From Endomychus coccineus (Eukaryota; Arthropoda; Insecta; Coleoptera; Endomychidae): a DNA stretch of 64,000 nt. A model generated the notes under the pieces. That model made no database searches. It was not told the origin of the DNA and saw nothing but the letters and a program-made list of their open reading frames with translations. The stretch is from contig OY294067.1 in assembly GCA_958510875.1 (NCBI GenBank), positions 33,840,912 through 33,904,911 of the forward strand, read 5' to 3'. Made by a program: the position numbers and the translations under genes. Every line of letters begins with the position of its first letter. Positions within the stretch are counted from its first letter, which is position 1. This document shows positions 42,305 through 57,400 of the stretch, piece after piece.

Positions 42305-44430
42305 TTTAGAAAAAAAATGACGTGCCTATCTCCGAAATGTTGAAAAATGGACTAGAACACTCTAATACTACGATGACGTTATGTCAGGATTCCATAATAG
42401 CAAGGGGATATTCATCGGCATATACACACGTTCATACGTATCATGAAATTGAAAACTCCATTTCGGGTGAACCCGACCTTATTAGTGAAAAGAATATTAT
42501 CAACAAAATATGGGTCCTCAAGCATCATTTCATAAGAACCTACTCCAAAAAACCGAACTTGATTGCCGATCGGGTGGATTTAGGGCCTACTCCCGTTGTA
42601 ATTCGTTTCTCAAACGAATTAAAATTAAGAAATAAATAACGTTTGAAATTAAGCTTCTCACAATGCATATATTTTACACTAAGATTGGGATCTGGTTCAT
42701 AATAATCACTAGTTCAACGGAGTCTCCCACAGTCATTCTCTTCTCAAAAACTCCAGTTGTACTCAATACAATGCAAACTCTTGGAGGTTTTTTTGTATGG
42801 TATTTGGAGGAACAGTAAGCTCTCTTGATACAACCTTTCCACTTCAGACCTCTTTCTACCGCTTACGGTGAGCTCTATGACAAAGCAAAAGGAACACATT
42901 TCTTGTGTATGTCAGAAAGTCATATTACGGAATCAAGTTATAGAAAAATGTGAGTCATTAGAAGTATGAAAATATTTGTCAATACCGTACCCTGAATTTC
43001 CCATCGAGATATTATCGCGTGTTTAAATAATTTTCAAATGGAGTGTGCAGTTTACTCGAAAATAGTGCGTCTAATGGAAATAAAACAGGATAATCTTTCT
43101 GGTCAGGAAAATTCTAAGAGTTCTGGTGCAAAATTATGAAAATATCACGTAGGTACTAACAACAAAGTTGAGGTATATTTTACACCTCTGATATAAATCG
43201 GTATTTTTGCTTGCAAACTGTTACGTGGACTATATGGTTTGATATATTTCGGAGAAAGAAAGAATAACTTCTGTAATGATTGTTTACGATGCTATATTGA
43301 CATTTAATTTTTATACTAGCTTACTTTTATGCGATTTTTGATTGTCAACATTTCTGTGTTTTGACAACATAGAACTTTAAGTTTTTGCATTAAACATTCA
43401 TTGCATTGCAATTTTGAAATAAACAATAATATTGAACACAAACATAGTTGGGGAATTGGATATTTATTTACCGTTTTGAATCTCATAATTTTATCTTGGA
43501 ACGTTCTGAAGATATTTACAAAAATCGATCTCCACGGTTCACCATTTAGAGGGCTATAGCCGAGCTGTAGCTCCCCGAAGATGCATATTTCGTGTTCCTT
43601 GTTTGAATCATTTTTTTTAAATCATTTGAGGAATAGATGTGATCGTGATGTATTTTGACGGTATTCCTGGACATTCTGTATATGAGTATATGTGAATAAA
43701 ACTTGAAAGCTGGCCATTATATTCTCACATTTTGAATACTCGGACAAACCACGTAAGAGGACTAAGTTCAGTGTACATTCTGTCGAATAATTAATGATTG
43801 TAGTAATACAAAATACAACTACAAGTGGGTTTCTGATTGAATACCTCCGACCAATTCGCTATATCAAAATCAATATATCTATTCATTCGGAAATATCGGA
43901 CACTTTTGATAAGTTCATGAAAGCGATTTCTGACAATACGTCGGGTCTGGAGGGGAATATTGATATGTATAATCATAATATTACACATACTTACCAAAAT
44001 AAACATGTAATGTAGTTTCGATGTATTTTATTTCTCGAATTGCTAGAAATTTTAATTTATTTCTCATTTAGGAAACGAAACAGCAAAAATCATATGAATT
44101 TACTGATAATCAAACCAATAAAAAAAAAACCTTCGTTAAATAATATCACTACGTTGATTGAACCATTCGTAAACGCATCCCAAACCCTTCTGCACTAGTC
44201 TAGAACTTTGCAGAAGAATCGAGAGAAGCTCATCAAACTTCAGCGACTTTCAGGACACATTCGAATCTGTTATCATTGAATAATTCTGATGTAAGACGAG
44301 TACACATATATTCGGAAAATACCACGCCCGCTCAAGATGTGTTCAATCACTTATTTTGAGCTATACTCCAGCCTTCTGTGAAAACGAAGCATAGAATCGT
44401 TTATATATCTTGAATAGTAGACTTCCGCTG
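42305..44430. other. Unrecognised AT-rich DNA
   Basis: Open stretches at 42322-42639 (+) and, on both strands, 43791-44015 show no known motif. The overlap of two open frames on opposite strands at 43.8-44.0 kb suggests chance. Confidence 0.45.
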
Positions 44431-44439
44431 ATAGCTGAT

Positions 44440-44640
44440 CTTGAAGAATCTTCGCTTCCGGATGGATTCCGCGTCCCAATACAGGACTTGATGCCGACAT
44501 TTCGCCAACCATTACAGGTGACATCTTCTGGGCAGGCTTGAGAACTGAACTGGAACGGATTCTACTGGTTTTTGTACCATTTTTATTATAGGAAAAACTC
44601 CTTCACGCTACACAGTTCATTGCCTTTATTCCGGTGTTTA
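44440..44640 (-). repeat. Penelope-type terminal repeat, family B, 3' of PLE2
   Basis: Matches 1474-1690 and 13568-13760. The relic hammerhead (44492-44534, minus) reads CAGAAGA for CTGAAGA and ATGT for ACGT in stem III; GAAA is kept. Its position directly behind the PLE2 endonuclease ties the repeat family to this retroelement. Confidence 0.7.
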
Positions 44641-44649
44641 ACTCCGTTC

Positions 44650-46490
44650 TGGCACTTGACCCTGCCGTTGTGTGATCATGTGCGAATTGGAATTCCCAAG
44701 GATGGGTTTCCAACTGTTGAGAAGGTGATATCCTGAGTCACGGTTCAGGTTATTTGGATGTCTTGGGATTTCTATAGCTTCAACAGATGTTTCGCTGATA
44801 GAAGTTTGGGGCTCGGGCTAGGATTTTAGTATTTTCGAAAAAGATTTGATGATAAGTGTCAAATTTGTGTTTCGCAAGTACAGATCTACTGGTGTCACAA
44901 AGCCTCATACAGCGCTCATGTTCTTTCACACGAGTAGCTACTGTGCGACCTGCTTCACCAACGTATACTTTACAGCAAGAACAGGGAATACTATAAACAC
45001 CTACTAAGTGAAGAGAAGGAAGGGAATCTCCGATATGTTTGTAAAACGGAGATAGTTTTGAAAGTGTGGAAATCCGAGTAGAAATAATAGGTTTTTCAAG
45101 GATTTTGGAAATTTGATCTGTTATATTTTCAATATATGGAAGATAGGCAGTGGCTCAAGTTGATTTGAAATTTTAGGGGAAGTGTATTTCTTTATGGCTT
45201 TTTCAATGTTTTAATGGAAAAAATTATTTGATAATAAGACAGATGAAAGATGTTTCAATTCTGATTTTGAGGATTGGGGTTGAGATAAGTTGACAGCTCT
45301 GTGGACCGAGGAATTTATTACAGATTCCTTCTGAGCAGGGTGGTGGTAGGAAATACCAATGAGGTATCTATCGGTGTGAGTGAGTTTTCGATACACAGAA
45401 TGTCCTAAAGTACCGCCAGTGTGTCGACCAACTAATACATCTAGGAATGACAAATGAAAAAACTGTCGTCGACATATCCAAACCAACATTTCGGCTTGAG
45501 AACAGCTGAGTCAATAGCATCTTGCTCAAAAGTTTTCATGAAGATATTAGATATGACTGGAGAAAGTGGAGAATCCATGGCAGCTCCCGAGAACGACTCT
45601 TGAAACTTGGTATCGTACAGAAAATATGTGGAAGATAGACCAAAATCGATTAACGGTAATGAGTCCATTGACATGTTTTTGGCAGGTAACAGTTGAGAAA
45701 TTACGAAAGGGTGTCTGGAATGAAAACATTATTGGTGAAGAGTGATTCGACTTCGAAGCTGACGAGTAAATCGTTTGGGTCACCTTTTAGCGTTTGGAGT
45801 CTTTCAACCATATGAAAGGGATCTAGGATAAAACTATTGGAATCACCTACAAGAGGTTCGAGAATAGATGACAGATATCGAGAGAGTTTATAAGTAGGGG
45901 ATCCGATGGTGCTGACAATTAGTCTCAGGGAAACTGGGGGCTTATGCATTTCAGGCAAACCATATAAACGGGGGCTTCTTGAACACTGTGGGATAAGAAA
46001 TTTCTTATCTGGATCAGAAAGCGAAGGATGACGGTTAATTTGTAAAATTGAACGTTCTATAGAGGGATGGGATCTTTTGGTAGGAGTTTACAGGAATTAG
46101 TTTGAAGATGTTTGCAGGATATTATTATCATTTTTGATTTGATTAACATTTAGTAAATTAAGAGCTTGTATTAAAGGTTGAGGTCAATTTGATTTAGGAA
46201 TGTTGGAATGACGAAAAATTTTAGCAATTTTGAAACGAATTTCATCTGCTGCGGGATGGGGAACCTTATGTGGGGATTCTTCTACAGCAGAAGCAATGGA
46301 TTTCGTAAGAATATTTTTGGGGGAGGACTCGAAATTAGAACCTTCAGATAGAACTGATTGTTCGGCTTCAGAGAGGGTATGCGTAGATAAATTAACCACA
46401 GTATCGTTTGTATGCTAATGACAATAATCCGCCTTTCAATGACCACATGCATCCCTCCAAGGATTGACAATCATCTCCTTCCACCTACAA
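44650..46490 (-). pseudogene. Decayed Penelope-like element gene (PLE2)
   Basis: Minus strand, in several frames. The N-terminal VVNLSTHTLSEAEQSVLSEG-like piece (46399-46190) starts MVNLSTHTL and is typical for this group. RT blocks: MPEMHKPPVSLRLIVSTIGS (45958-45900), SFEVESLFTNN with Glu in place of the first catalytic Asp, AAMDSPLSPVISNIFMKTFE and WFGYVDDSFFI with YVDD kept (45580-45480), then FLDVLVGRHTGGTLGHSVYR and THTDRYLIGISYHHP (45450-45340). The GIY-YIG endonuclease (about 45000-44880) reads GVYSIPCSCCKVYVGEAGRT and RVKEHERC. Stops and shifts throughout. It is a different family from PLE1 and, by its 3' repeat, the autonomous relative of family B. Confidence 0.9.
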
Positions 46491-46494
46491 AATA

Positions 46495-47685
46495 ACCTTA
46501 ATTCATTTTAGAATTCAATAGCATGGGCGCAAAATAAAAATAATCAACTACTTGTAAAATTTGCAGATGGCGCAGGTTGAGTTTGGAATTCACTGCCGCA
46601 GATATATTTTTTATTTGATGGTACAAATTTTAATATTTGTTGAAATATTAGATATATTCATCTTACTGTAATAGTGTAACTGAGATTATCGAGAGTAGAT
46701 TTTGAAATCTAGGATGGTTCTGAACAATTTGATATTGAGTATGTTGTGTGTTTGTTTCCTTAAACAATAATTCTTACATTAACATCACAATATGAGAAAT
46801 AATATGTTTTAATGATATCGAATGGAAGTTGCAAGTTAAAAGTTCATATCTTCACCATAATCTTTCACGTGTAGGATCAGTTTTATTTAATCGATCAAGT
46901 AAATTCTCCGAAAATACTCTTGACAAATACTTCATTTTGCCGTTAAACTACTTTTCGTCATTTGATGAATGAAGTTTATACCAAAATGTATTTTGCTCTA
47001 GTACTATTAATTCAATTTGATTAGGAATACTAGTATATGATATGATTTCACAGGAATGTCTCTATTATTATTTAATTTAATTCGACTATAGTATTTCTGA
47101 AGTAATGGAAAGCTACTGATTTGTTAACATACAATTAACATACAAGTTAGTTGCAAGTAGACATTTTCCTTGATTTTTCTATTTTAAACAATTACATGCA
47201 TTTCCTTCTTTCTCTTCGAACATTTCGTAAACACTAAACCATTTTGTGAATTACAGTTGAGATTATATATATTATATTATATAATAATTTTTATTATCCG
47301 ATGAAATGAACAAAGAACGCCTAATTTCGAATGTTACTCCGTTTATTGATGAAAACAGTTAGTTGTATCCAAAATCATTAAAGACCTGGTCTTGATACCT
47401 GCAGTTATGTCGTTATTACTTTCTTATAGAGAACACCTACACATCAGCAGATAATTCATTCGTATATATTATTATACAATAGAGGCCCTAGTATTGATCC
47501 TTGTAAAACACATCTATTTTATCTCTTTCAATGGAACGACTTCTAATATGACGTATTTTCACGTCTTCATCTGTTTATAATCATGTGCAATATATTAGTT
47601 ACATGTAACTACTGGTGCTTGCTGTTTCTGTGAACAAAACACACGGACAACAGCTAGTTAATATACATTCTAGAATAGATAGATG
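46495..47685. other. Unrecognised AT-rich DNA before the satellite
   Basis: No gene recognised. A pure A/T run occurs at about 47257-47292. Confidence 0.5.
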
Positions 47686-48304
47686 AATTAGATCTAAGTT
47701 TAAATTATATCCCCACGTGCTCTAAAATATCTTAAGGAATTTTTTTTTATTCCGCTATTACGGAACGTATTTTTACACCCGTGAAAATGTGCTTTGATTT
47801 CTTCTCACCGTGAAGACGTATGGTTCTGTTAATTTTCATGAAACGAAAAAAAGAGAATGATCATTCTCTTCGTTAATTTCCTGATCCGTTATTTCTACAA
47901 TCTGAATGGACGAAATCTAAAAAACCGTCAATATGTTAGATCTAAGTTAAAATTTCAATCCTAAAGATCTTGTAATTATATAATTGTCTCCTAATTCGGA
48001 ATAACACCATCAGGAATAATTCATTACATTACCCCCATCTCCGCCCGTTTTTTAGGTAGGAGAGGGGTCCTTACGAATGCCGGATTTGATGGCAACGTAA
48101 AGACTTCGGGGTCTCGCTATATTAAAAAAAAGGAGATAACCATTTTCTTCGCTAATTTCCTGATTCGTTATTTTTACAGTCTAAATAAACGAACTCTTGA
48201 AACATTATGATATGTTAGATCTAAGTTTAAATTTCATTGTTAGATACTTTTGAACGTGTTACGTAATTTCGTTATTGCGGAACGTATTTTCACACTTTGT
48301 AAAT

Positions 48305-48321
48305 TTTCGTTGAATGCGGAA
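48305..48321 (+). promoter_or_regulatory. CENP-B-box-like motif (one example of one per unit)
   Basis: TTTCGTTGAATGCGGAA agrees with the mammalian CENP-B box YTTCGTTGGAARCGGGA at 14 of 17 positions, including TTCG, the central A and CGG. It recurs at the same place in the longer half of each later unit I inspected (for example about 49671, 50355, 51036). In some units the first base of the motif is G. Function is inferred from likeness only. Confidence 0.4.
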
Positions 48322-48433
48322 TAACACCATCAGGAATCGTTCATTAAATCTACCCTCATCCTCGCCTCTTTGTTAGGCAGATATGTTTTTCAAACGAATG
48401 CCACATTGGATGGCACCATAAAGACGAGAGATT

Positions 48434-48465
48434 GGTTATTTTTAAGAAAAAAGAAGGAAATAACC
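48434..48465. other. Unit hairpin of the satellite (example)
   Basis: GGTTATTT and AAATAACC flank an A-rich loop; in most later units the arms are 9 bp (GGTTATTTT/AAAATAACC). Variants at this hairpin (ATAGCC, ATAACT, ATAACCAAT) help to classify units. Confidence 0.6.
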
Positions 48466-51400
48466 GATTTCTTCTCACCGTGGATGCGTAAGAGTCTGTT
48501 CATTTTCACGAAAAAAAAAAAGATGATCATTCTCTTCGTTAATTTCCTGATTCGTTATTTCTACAGTCTGAATGGACGAAATCTAAAAATACGTCAATAT
48601 GTTAAATCTAAGTTAAAATTTCAATAGTGGGTAATCTTAAAGATCTTCTTATTATGTAATTGTCTCCTAATTCGGAATAACACCATCAGGAATAATTCAT
48701 TACATTTACCCCATCTCCGCCCTTTTTTAAGGTAGAAGAGGGGTCCTTACGAATGCCGGATTTGATGGCAACGTGAAGACTTAGGGGTCTCGTTATATTA
48801 AAAAAAAAGGAGATATCCATTTTCTTCGCTAATTTCCTGATTCGTTATTTCTACAGTCTAATTAAACGAAATCTTTGAACAGCATGTTATGTTAGATCTA
48901 AGTTTAAATTTTATTGTTATATATTCTTGTTTGTGTTACGTAATTCCGTTATTGCGGAACGTGTTTGCACATTCTTTTGTAAATGTTCGTTGAATGCGGA
49001 ATAACACTATCAGGAATCGTTCATTAAATCTACCCTCATCCTCACCTCTTTGCTAGACAGATATGTTTTTCAAATGAATGCCACATAGGATGGCACCATA
49101 AAGAGGAGAGATTGGTTATTTTTAAGAAAAAAAAAGAAAATAACTGATTTCTTCTCACCGTGGATGCGTAAGAGTCTGTTCATTTTCACGGAAAAGAAAA
49201 GATAATGATCATTCTCTTCGTTAATTTCCTGATTCGTTATTTCTACAGTCTGAATGGACGAAATCTAAAAATACGTCAATATGTTAGATCTAAGTTGAAA
49301 TTTCAATCGTAGGTAATCTTAAAGATCTTCTGATTATGTAATTGTCTCCTAATTCGGAATAACACCATCAGGAATAATTCATTACATTTACTCCATCTCT
49401 GCCCGTATTTAAGGTAGAAGAGGGGTCCTTACGAATGCCGGATTTGATGGCAACGTGAAGACTTAGGGGTCTCGTTATATTAAATAAAAACAGAAGATAA
49501 CCATTTTCTTCGCTAATTTCCTGATTCGTTATTTCTACAGTCTAATTAAACGAAATCTTTGAACAGCATGATATGTTAGATCTAAGTTCAAATTTTATTG
49601 TTAGATATTCTTGTTTGTGTCACGTAATTTCGTTAATGCGGAACGTGTTTTCACACTCCTTTGTAAATTTTCGTTGAATGCGGAATAACACCATCAGGAA
49701 TCGTTCATTAAATCTACCCTCATCCTCGCCTCTTTGTTAGGCAGATATGTTTTTCAAACGAATGCCACATTGGATGGCACCATAAAGACGAGAGATTGGT
49801 TATTTTTAAGAGAAAAAAAAGAAAATAACCGATTTCTTCTCACCGTGGATGCGTAAGAGTCTGTTCATTTTCACGAAAAAAAAAAAGATAATGATCATTC
49901 TCTTCGTTAATTTCCTGATTCGTTATTTCTACAGTCTGAATAGACGGAATCTGAAAATACGTCAATATGTTAGATCTTAGTTGAAATTCCAATCGTAGGT
50001 AATCTTAAAGATCTTCTAATTATGTAATTGTCTCCTAATTCGGAATAACACAATCAGGAATAATTCATTACATTTACCCCATTTCCGCCCGTTTTTAAGG
50101 TAGAAGAGGGGTCTTTACGAATGCCGGATTTGATGGCAATGTAAAGACTTAGGGGTCTCGTTATATTAAAAAAAAAAGGAGATAACCATTTTCTTCGGTA
50201 ATTTCCTGATTCGTTATTTCTACAGTCTAATTAAACGAAATCTTTGAACAGCATGTTATGTTAGATCTAAGTTTACATTTTATTGTTAGATATTCTTGTT
50301 TGTTTTACATAATTTCGTTATTGCGGAACGTGTTTTCACACTCTTTTGTACATTTTCGTTGAATGCGGTATAACACCATCAGGAATCGTTCATTAAATCT
50401 ACCCTCATCCTCGCCTCTTTGTTAGGCAGATAGGTTTTTCAAACGAATGCCACATTGGATGGCACCATGAAGACGAGAGATTGGTTATTTTTAAGAAAAA
50501 AAAAAAGAAAATAACCGATTTCTTCTCACCGTGGATGCGTAAGAGTCTGTTCATTTTCACGAAAAAAAAAAGATAATGATCATTCTTTTCGTTAATTCCC
50601 TGATCCGTTATTTCTACAGTCCGAATAGACGAAATCTGAAAATACGTCAATATGTTAGACCTAAGTTAAAATTTCAATCGTAGGTAATCTTAAAGATCTT
50701 CTAATTATGTAATTGTCTCCTAATTCGGAATAACACCATCAGGAATAATCCATTACATTTACCCCATCTCCGCCCGTTTTTAAGGTAGAAGAGGGGTCTT
50801 TACGAATGCCGGATTTGATGGCAACTTAAAGACTTAGGGGTCTCGTTATATTGAAAAAAAAGAAGATAACCATTTTCTTCGCTAATTTCCTGATTCGTTA
50901 TTCCTACAGTCTAATTAAACGAAATCTTTAAACAGCACGATATGTTAGATCTAAGTTTAAATTTTATCGTTAGATATCCTTGTTTTTGTTACGTAATTTC
51001 GTTATTGCGGAACGTGTTTTCACACTCTTTTGTAAATTTTCGTTGAATGCGGAATAACACCATCAGGAATCGTTCATTAAATCTACCCTCATCCTCGCCT
51101 CTTTGTTAGGCAGATATGTTTTTCAAACGAATGCCACATTGGATGGCACCAAAAGACGAGAGATTGCTTATTTTTAAGAAAAAAAAAGAAAATAGCCGAT
51201 TTCTTCTCACCGTGGATGCGTAAGAGTCTGTTCATTTCCACGAAAAAAAAAAGATAATGATCATTCTCTTCGTTAATTTCCTGATTCGTTATTTCTACAT
51301 TCCGAATAGACGAAATCTGAAAATACGTCAATATGTTAGATCTAAGTTAAAATTTCAATCGTAGGTAATCTTAAAGATCTTCTAATTATGTAATTGTCTC

Positions 51401-54400
51401 CTAATTCGGAATAACACCATCAGGAATAATTCATTACATTTACCCCATCTCCGCCCGTTTTTAAGGTAGAAGAGGGGTCTTTACGAATGCCGGATTTGAT
51501 GGCAACGTAAAGACTTAGGGGTCTCGTTATATTAAAACAAAAGAAGATAACCATTTTCTTCGCTAATTTCCTGATTCGTTATTCCTACAGTCTAATTAAA
51601 CGAAATCTTTGAACAGCATGATATGTTAGATCTAAGTTTAAATTTTATTGTTAGAAAGTCTTGTTTGTGTTAGGTAATTTCGTTATTGCGGAACGTGTTT
51701 TCACACTCTTTTGTAAATTTTCGTTGAATGCGGAATAACACCATCAGGAATCGTTCATTGAATCTACCCTCATCCTCGCCTCTATGTTAGGCAGATAGGT
51801 TTTTCAAACGAATGCCACATTGGATGGCACCATGAAGACGAGAGATTGGTTATTTTCAAGAAAAAAAAAAAGAAAATAACCAATTTCTTCTCACCGTGGA
51901 TGCGTAAGAGTCTGTTCATTTTCACGAAAAAAAAAGATAATGATCATTCTCTTCGTTAATTTCCTGATTCGTTATTTCTACAGTCTGAATAGACGAAATC
52001 TGAAAATACGTCAATATGTTAGATCTAAGTTGAAATTCCAATCGTAGGTAATCTTAAAGATCTTCTAATTATGTAATTGTCTCCTAATTCGGAATAACAC
52101 AATCAGGAATAATTCTTTACATTTACCCCATTTCCGCCCGTTTTTAAGGTGGAAGAGGGGTCTTTACGAATGCCGGATTTGATGGCAACGTAAAGACTTA
52201 GGGGTCTCGTTATATTAAAAAAAAAAAGAGATAACCATTTTCTTCGCTAATTTCCTGATTCGTTATTTCTACAGTCTAATTAAACGAAATCTTTGAACAG
52301 CATGTTATGTTAGATCTAAGTTTACATTTTATTGTTAGATATTCTTGTTTGTGTTACGTAATTTCGTTATTGCGGAACGTGTTTTCACATTCTTTTGTAA
52401 ATGTTCGTTGAATGCGGAATAACACTATCAGGAATCGTTCATTAAATCTACCCTCATCCTCACCTCTTTGCTAGGCAGATATGTTTTTCAAATGAATGCC
52501 ACATAGGATGGCACCATAAAGAGGAGAGATTGGTTATTTTTAAGAAAAAAAAAGAAAATAACTGATTTCTTCTCACCGTGGATGCGTAAGAGTCTGTTCA
52601 TTTTCACGGAAAAGAAAAGATAATGATCATTCTCTTCGTTAATTTCCTGATTCGTTATTTCTACAGTCTGAATGAACGAAATCTAAAAATACGTCAATAT
52701 GTTAGATCTAAGTTGAAATTTCAATCGTAGGTAATCTTAAAGATCTTCTGATTATGTAATTGTCTCCTAATTCGGAATAACACCATCAGGAATAATTCAT
52801 TACATTTACTCCATCTCTGCCCGTATTTAAGGTAGAAGAGGGGTCCTTACGAATGCCGGATTTGATGGCAACGTGAAGACTTAGGGGTCTCGTTATATTA
52901 AATAAAAACAGAAGATAACCATTTTCTTCGCTAATTTCCTGATTCGTTATTTCTACAGTCTAATTAAACGAAATCTTTGAACAGCATGATATGTTAGATC
53001 TAAGTTCAAATTTTATTGTTAGATATTCTTGTTTGTGTTACGTAATTTCGTTAATGCGGAACGTGTTTTCACACTCCTTTGTAAATTTTCGTTGAATGCG
53101 GAATAACACCATCAGGAATCGTTCATTAAATCTACCCTCATCCTCGCCTCTTTGTTAGGCAGATATGTTTTTCAAACGAATGCCACATTGGATGGCACCA
53201 TAAAGACGAGAGATTGGTTATTTTTAAGAGAAAAAAAAGAAAATAACCGATTTCTTCTCACCGTGGATGCGTAAGAGTCTGTTCATTTTCACGAAAAAAA
53301 AAAGATAATGATCATTCTCTTCGTTAATTTCCTGATTCGTTATTTCTACAGTCTGAATAGACGAAATCTGAAAATACGTCAATATGTTAGATCTAAGTTG
53401 AAATTCCAATCGTAGGTAATCTTAAAGATCTTCTAATTATGTAATTGTCTCCTAATTCGGAATAACACAATCAGGAATAATTCATTACATTTACCCCATT
53501 TCCGCCCGTTTTTAAGGTAGAAGAGGGGTCTTTACGAATGCCGGATTTGATGGCAATGTAAAGACTTAGGGGTCTCGTTATATTAAAAAAAAAAGGAGAT
53601 AACCATTTTCTTCGGTAATTTCCTGATTCGTTATTTCTACAGTCTAATTAAACGAAATCTTTGAACAGCATGTTATGTTAGATCTAAGTTTACATTTTAT
53701 TGTTAGATATTCTTGTTTGTGTTACGTAATTTCGTTATTTCGGAACGTGTTTTCACACTCTTTTGTACATTTTCGTTGAATGTGGTATAACACCATCAGG
53801 AATCGTTCATTAAATCTACCCTCATCCTCGCCTCTTTGTTAGGCAGATAGGTTTTTCAAACGAATGCCACATTGGATGGCACCATGAAGACGAGAGATTG
53901 GTTATTTTTAAGAAAAAAAAAAAGAAAATAACCGATTTCTTCTCACCGTGGATGCGTAAGAGTCTGTTCATTTTCACGAAAAAAAAAAGATAATGATCAT
54001 TCTTTTCGTTAATTCCCTGATCCGTTATTTCTACAGTCCGAATAGACGAAATCTGAAAATACGTCAATATGTTAGACCTAAGTTAAAATTTCAATCGTAG
54101 GTAATCTTAAAGATCTTCTAATTATGTAATTGTCTCCTAATTCGGAATAACACCATCAGGAATAATCCATTACATTTACCCCATCTCCGCCCGTTTTTAA
54201 GGTAGAAGAGGGGTCTTTACGAATGCCGGATTTGATGGCAACTTAAAGACTTAGGGGTCTCGTTATATTGAAAAAAAAAAGAAGATAACCATTTTCTTCG
54301 CTAATTTCCTGATTCGTTATTCCTACAGTCTAATTAAACGAAATCTTTAAACAGCATGATATGTTAGATCTAAGTTTAAATTTTATCGTTAGATATCCTT

Positions 54401-57400
54401 GTTTTTGTCACGTAATTTCGTTATTGCGGAACGTGTTTTCACACTCTTTTGTAAATTTTCGTTGAATGCGGAATAACACCATCAGGAATCGTTCATTAAA
54501 TCTACCCTCATCCTCGCCTCTTTGTTAGGCAGATATGTTTTTCAAACGAATGCCACATTGGATGGCACCAAAAGACGAGAGATTGCTTATTTTTAAGAAA
54601 AAAAAAGAAAATAGCCGATTTCTTCTCACCGTGGATGCGTAAGAGTCTGTTCATTTCCACGAAAAAAAAAAAGATAATGATCATTCTCTTCGTTAATTTC
54701 CTGATTCGTTATTTCTACATTCCGAATAGACGAAATCTGAAAATACGTCAATATGTTAGATCTAAGTTAAAATTTCAATCGTAGGTAATCTTAAAGATCT
54801 TCTAATTATGTAATTGTCTCCTAATTCGGAATAACACCATCAGGAATAATTCATTACATCTACCCCATCTCCGCCCGTTTTTTAGGTAGGAGAGGGGTCC
54901 TTACGAATGCCGGATTTGATGGCAACGTAAAGACTTCGGGGTCTCGCTATATTAAAAAAAAAGGAGATAACCATTTTCTTCGCTAATTTCCTGATTCGTT
55001 ATTTTTACAGTCTAAATAAACGAACTCTTGAAACATTATGATATGTTAGATCTAAGTTTAAATTTCATTGTTAGATACTTTTGAACGTGTTACGTAATTT
55101 CGTTATTGCGGAACGTATTTTCACACTTTGTAAATTTTCGTTGAATGCGGAATAACACCATCAGGAATCGTTCATTAAATCTACCCTCATCCTCGCCTCT
55201 TTGTTAGGCAGATATGTTTTTCAAACGAATGCCACATTGGATGGCACCATAAAGACGAGAGATTTGTTATTTTTAAGAAAAAAGAAGGAAATAACCGATT
55301 TCTTCTCACCGTGGATGCGTAAGAGTCTGTTCATTTTCACGAAAAAAAAAAGATGATCATTCTCTTCGTTAATTTCCTGATTCGTTATTTCTACAGTCTG
55401 AATGAACGAAATCTAAAAATACGTCAATATGTTAGATCTAAGTTGAAATTTCAATCGTAGGTAATCTTAAAGATCTTCTGATTATGTAATTGTCTCCTAA
55501 TTCGGAATAACACCATCAGGAATAATTCATTACATTTACTCCATCTCTGCCCGTATTTAAGGTAGAAGAGGGGTCCTTACGAATGCCGGATTTGATGGCA
55601 ACGTAAAGACTTAGGGGTCTCGTTATATTAAAACAAAAGAAGATAACCATTTTCTTCACTAATTTCCTGATTCGTTATTTCTACAGTCTAATTAAACGAA
55701 ATCTTTGAACAGCATGATATGTTAGATCTAAGTTTAAATTTTATTGTTAGAAAGTCTTGTTTGTGTTAGGTAATTTCGTTATTGCGGAACGTGTTTTCAC
55801 ACTCTTTTGTAAATTTTCGTTGAATGCGGAATAACACCATCAGGAATCGTTCATTGAATCTACCCTCATCCTCGCCTCTATGTTAGGCAGATAGGTTTTT
55901 CAAACGAATGCCACATTGGATGGCACCATGAAGACGAGAGATTGGTTATTTTCGAAAAAAAAAAGAAAATAACCAATTTCTTCTCACCGTGGATGCGTAA
56001 GAGTCTGTTCATTTTCACGAAAAAAAAAGATAATGATCATTCTCTTCGTTAATTTCCTGATTCGTTATTTCTACAGTCTGAATAGACGAAATCTGAAAAT
56101 ACGTCAATATGTTAGATCTAAGTTGAAATTCCAATCGTAGGTAATCTTAAAGATCTTCTAATTATGTAATTGTCTCCTAATTCGGAATAACACAATCAGG
56201 AATAATTCTTTACATTTACCCCATTTCCGCCCGTTTTTAAGGTAGAAGAGGGGTCTTTACGAATGCCGGATTTGATGGCAACGTAAAGACTTAGGGGTCT
56301 CGTTATATTAAAAAAAAAGAGATAACCATTTTCTTCGCTAATTTCCTGATTCGTTATTTCTACAGTCTAATTAAACGAAATCTTTGAACAGCATGTTATG
56401 TTAGATCTAAGTTTACATTTTATTGTTAGATATTCTTGTTTGTGTTACGTAATTTCGTTATTGCGGAACGTGTTTTCACATTCTGTTGTAAATGTTCGTT
56501 GAATGCGGAATAACACCATCAGGAATCGCTCATTAAATGAACCCTCATCCTCGCCTCTATGTTAGGCAGATATGTTTTTCAAACGAATGCCACATAGGAT
56601 GGCACCATAAAGACGAGAGATTGGTTATTTTTAAGAAATAAAAAAGAAAATAACCGATTTCTTCTCACCGTGGATGCGTAAGAGTCTGTTCATTTTCACG
56701 GGAAAGAAAAGATAATGATCATTCTCTTCGTTAATTTCCTGATTCGTTATTTCTACAGTCAGAATGGACGAAATCTAAAAATACGTCAATATGTTAGATC
56801 TAAGTTAAAATTTCAATCGTAGGTAATCTTAAAGATCTTCTAATTATGTAATTGTCTCCTAATTCGGAATAACACCATCAGGAATAATTCATTACATCTA
56901 CCCCATCTCCGCCCGTTTTTTAGGTAGGAGAGGGGTCCTTACGAATGCCGGATTTGATGGCAACGTAAAGACTTCGGGGTCTCGCTATATTAAAAAAAAA
57001 GGAGATAACCATTTTCTTCGCTAATTTCCTGATTCGTTATTTTTACAGTCTAAATAAACGAACTCTTGAAACATTATGATATGTTAGATCTAAGTTTAAA
57101 TTTCATTGTTAGATACTTTTGAACGTGTTACGTAATTTCGTTATTGCGGAACGTATTTTCACACTTTGTAAATTTTCGTTGAATGCGGAATAACACCATC
57201 AGGAATCGTTCATTAAATCTACCCTCATCCTCGCCTCTTTGTTAGGCAGATATGTTTTTCAAACGAATGCCACATTGGATGGCACCATAAAGACGAGAGA
57301 TTTGTTATTTTTAAGAAAAAAGAAGGAAATAACCGATTTCTTCTCACCGTGGATGCGTAAGAGTCTGTTCATTTTCACGAAAAAAAAAAGATGATCATTC

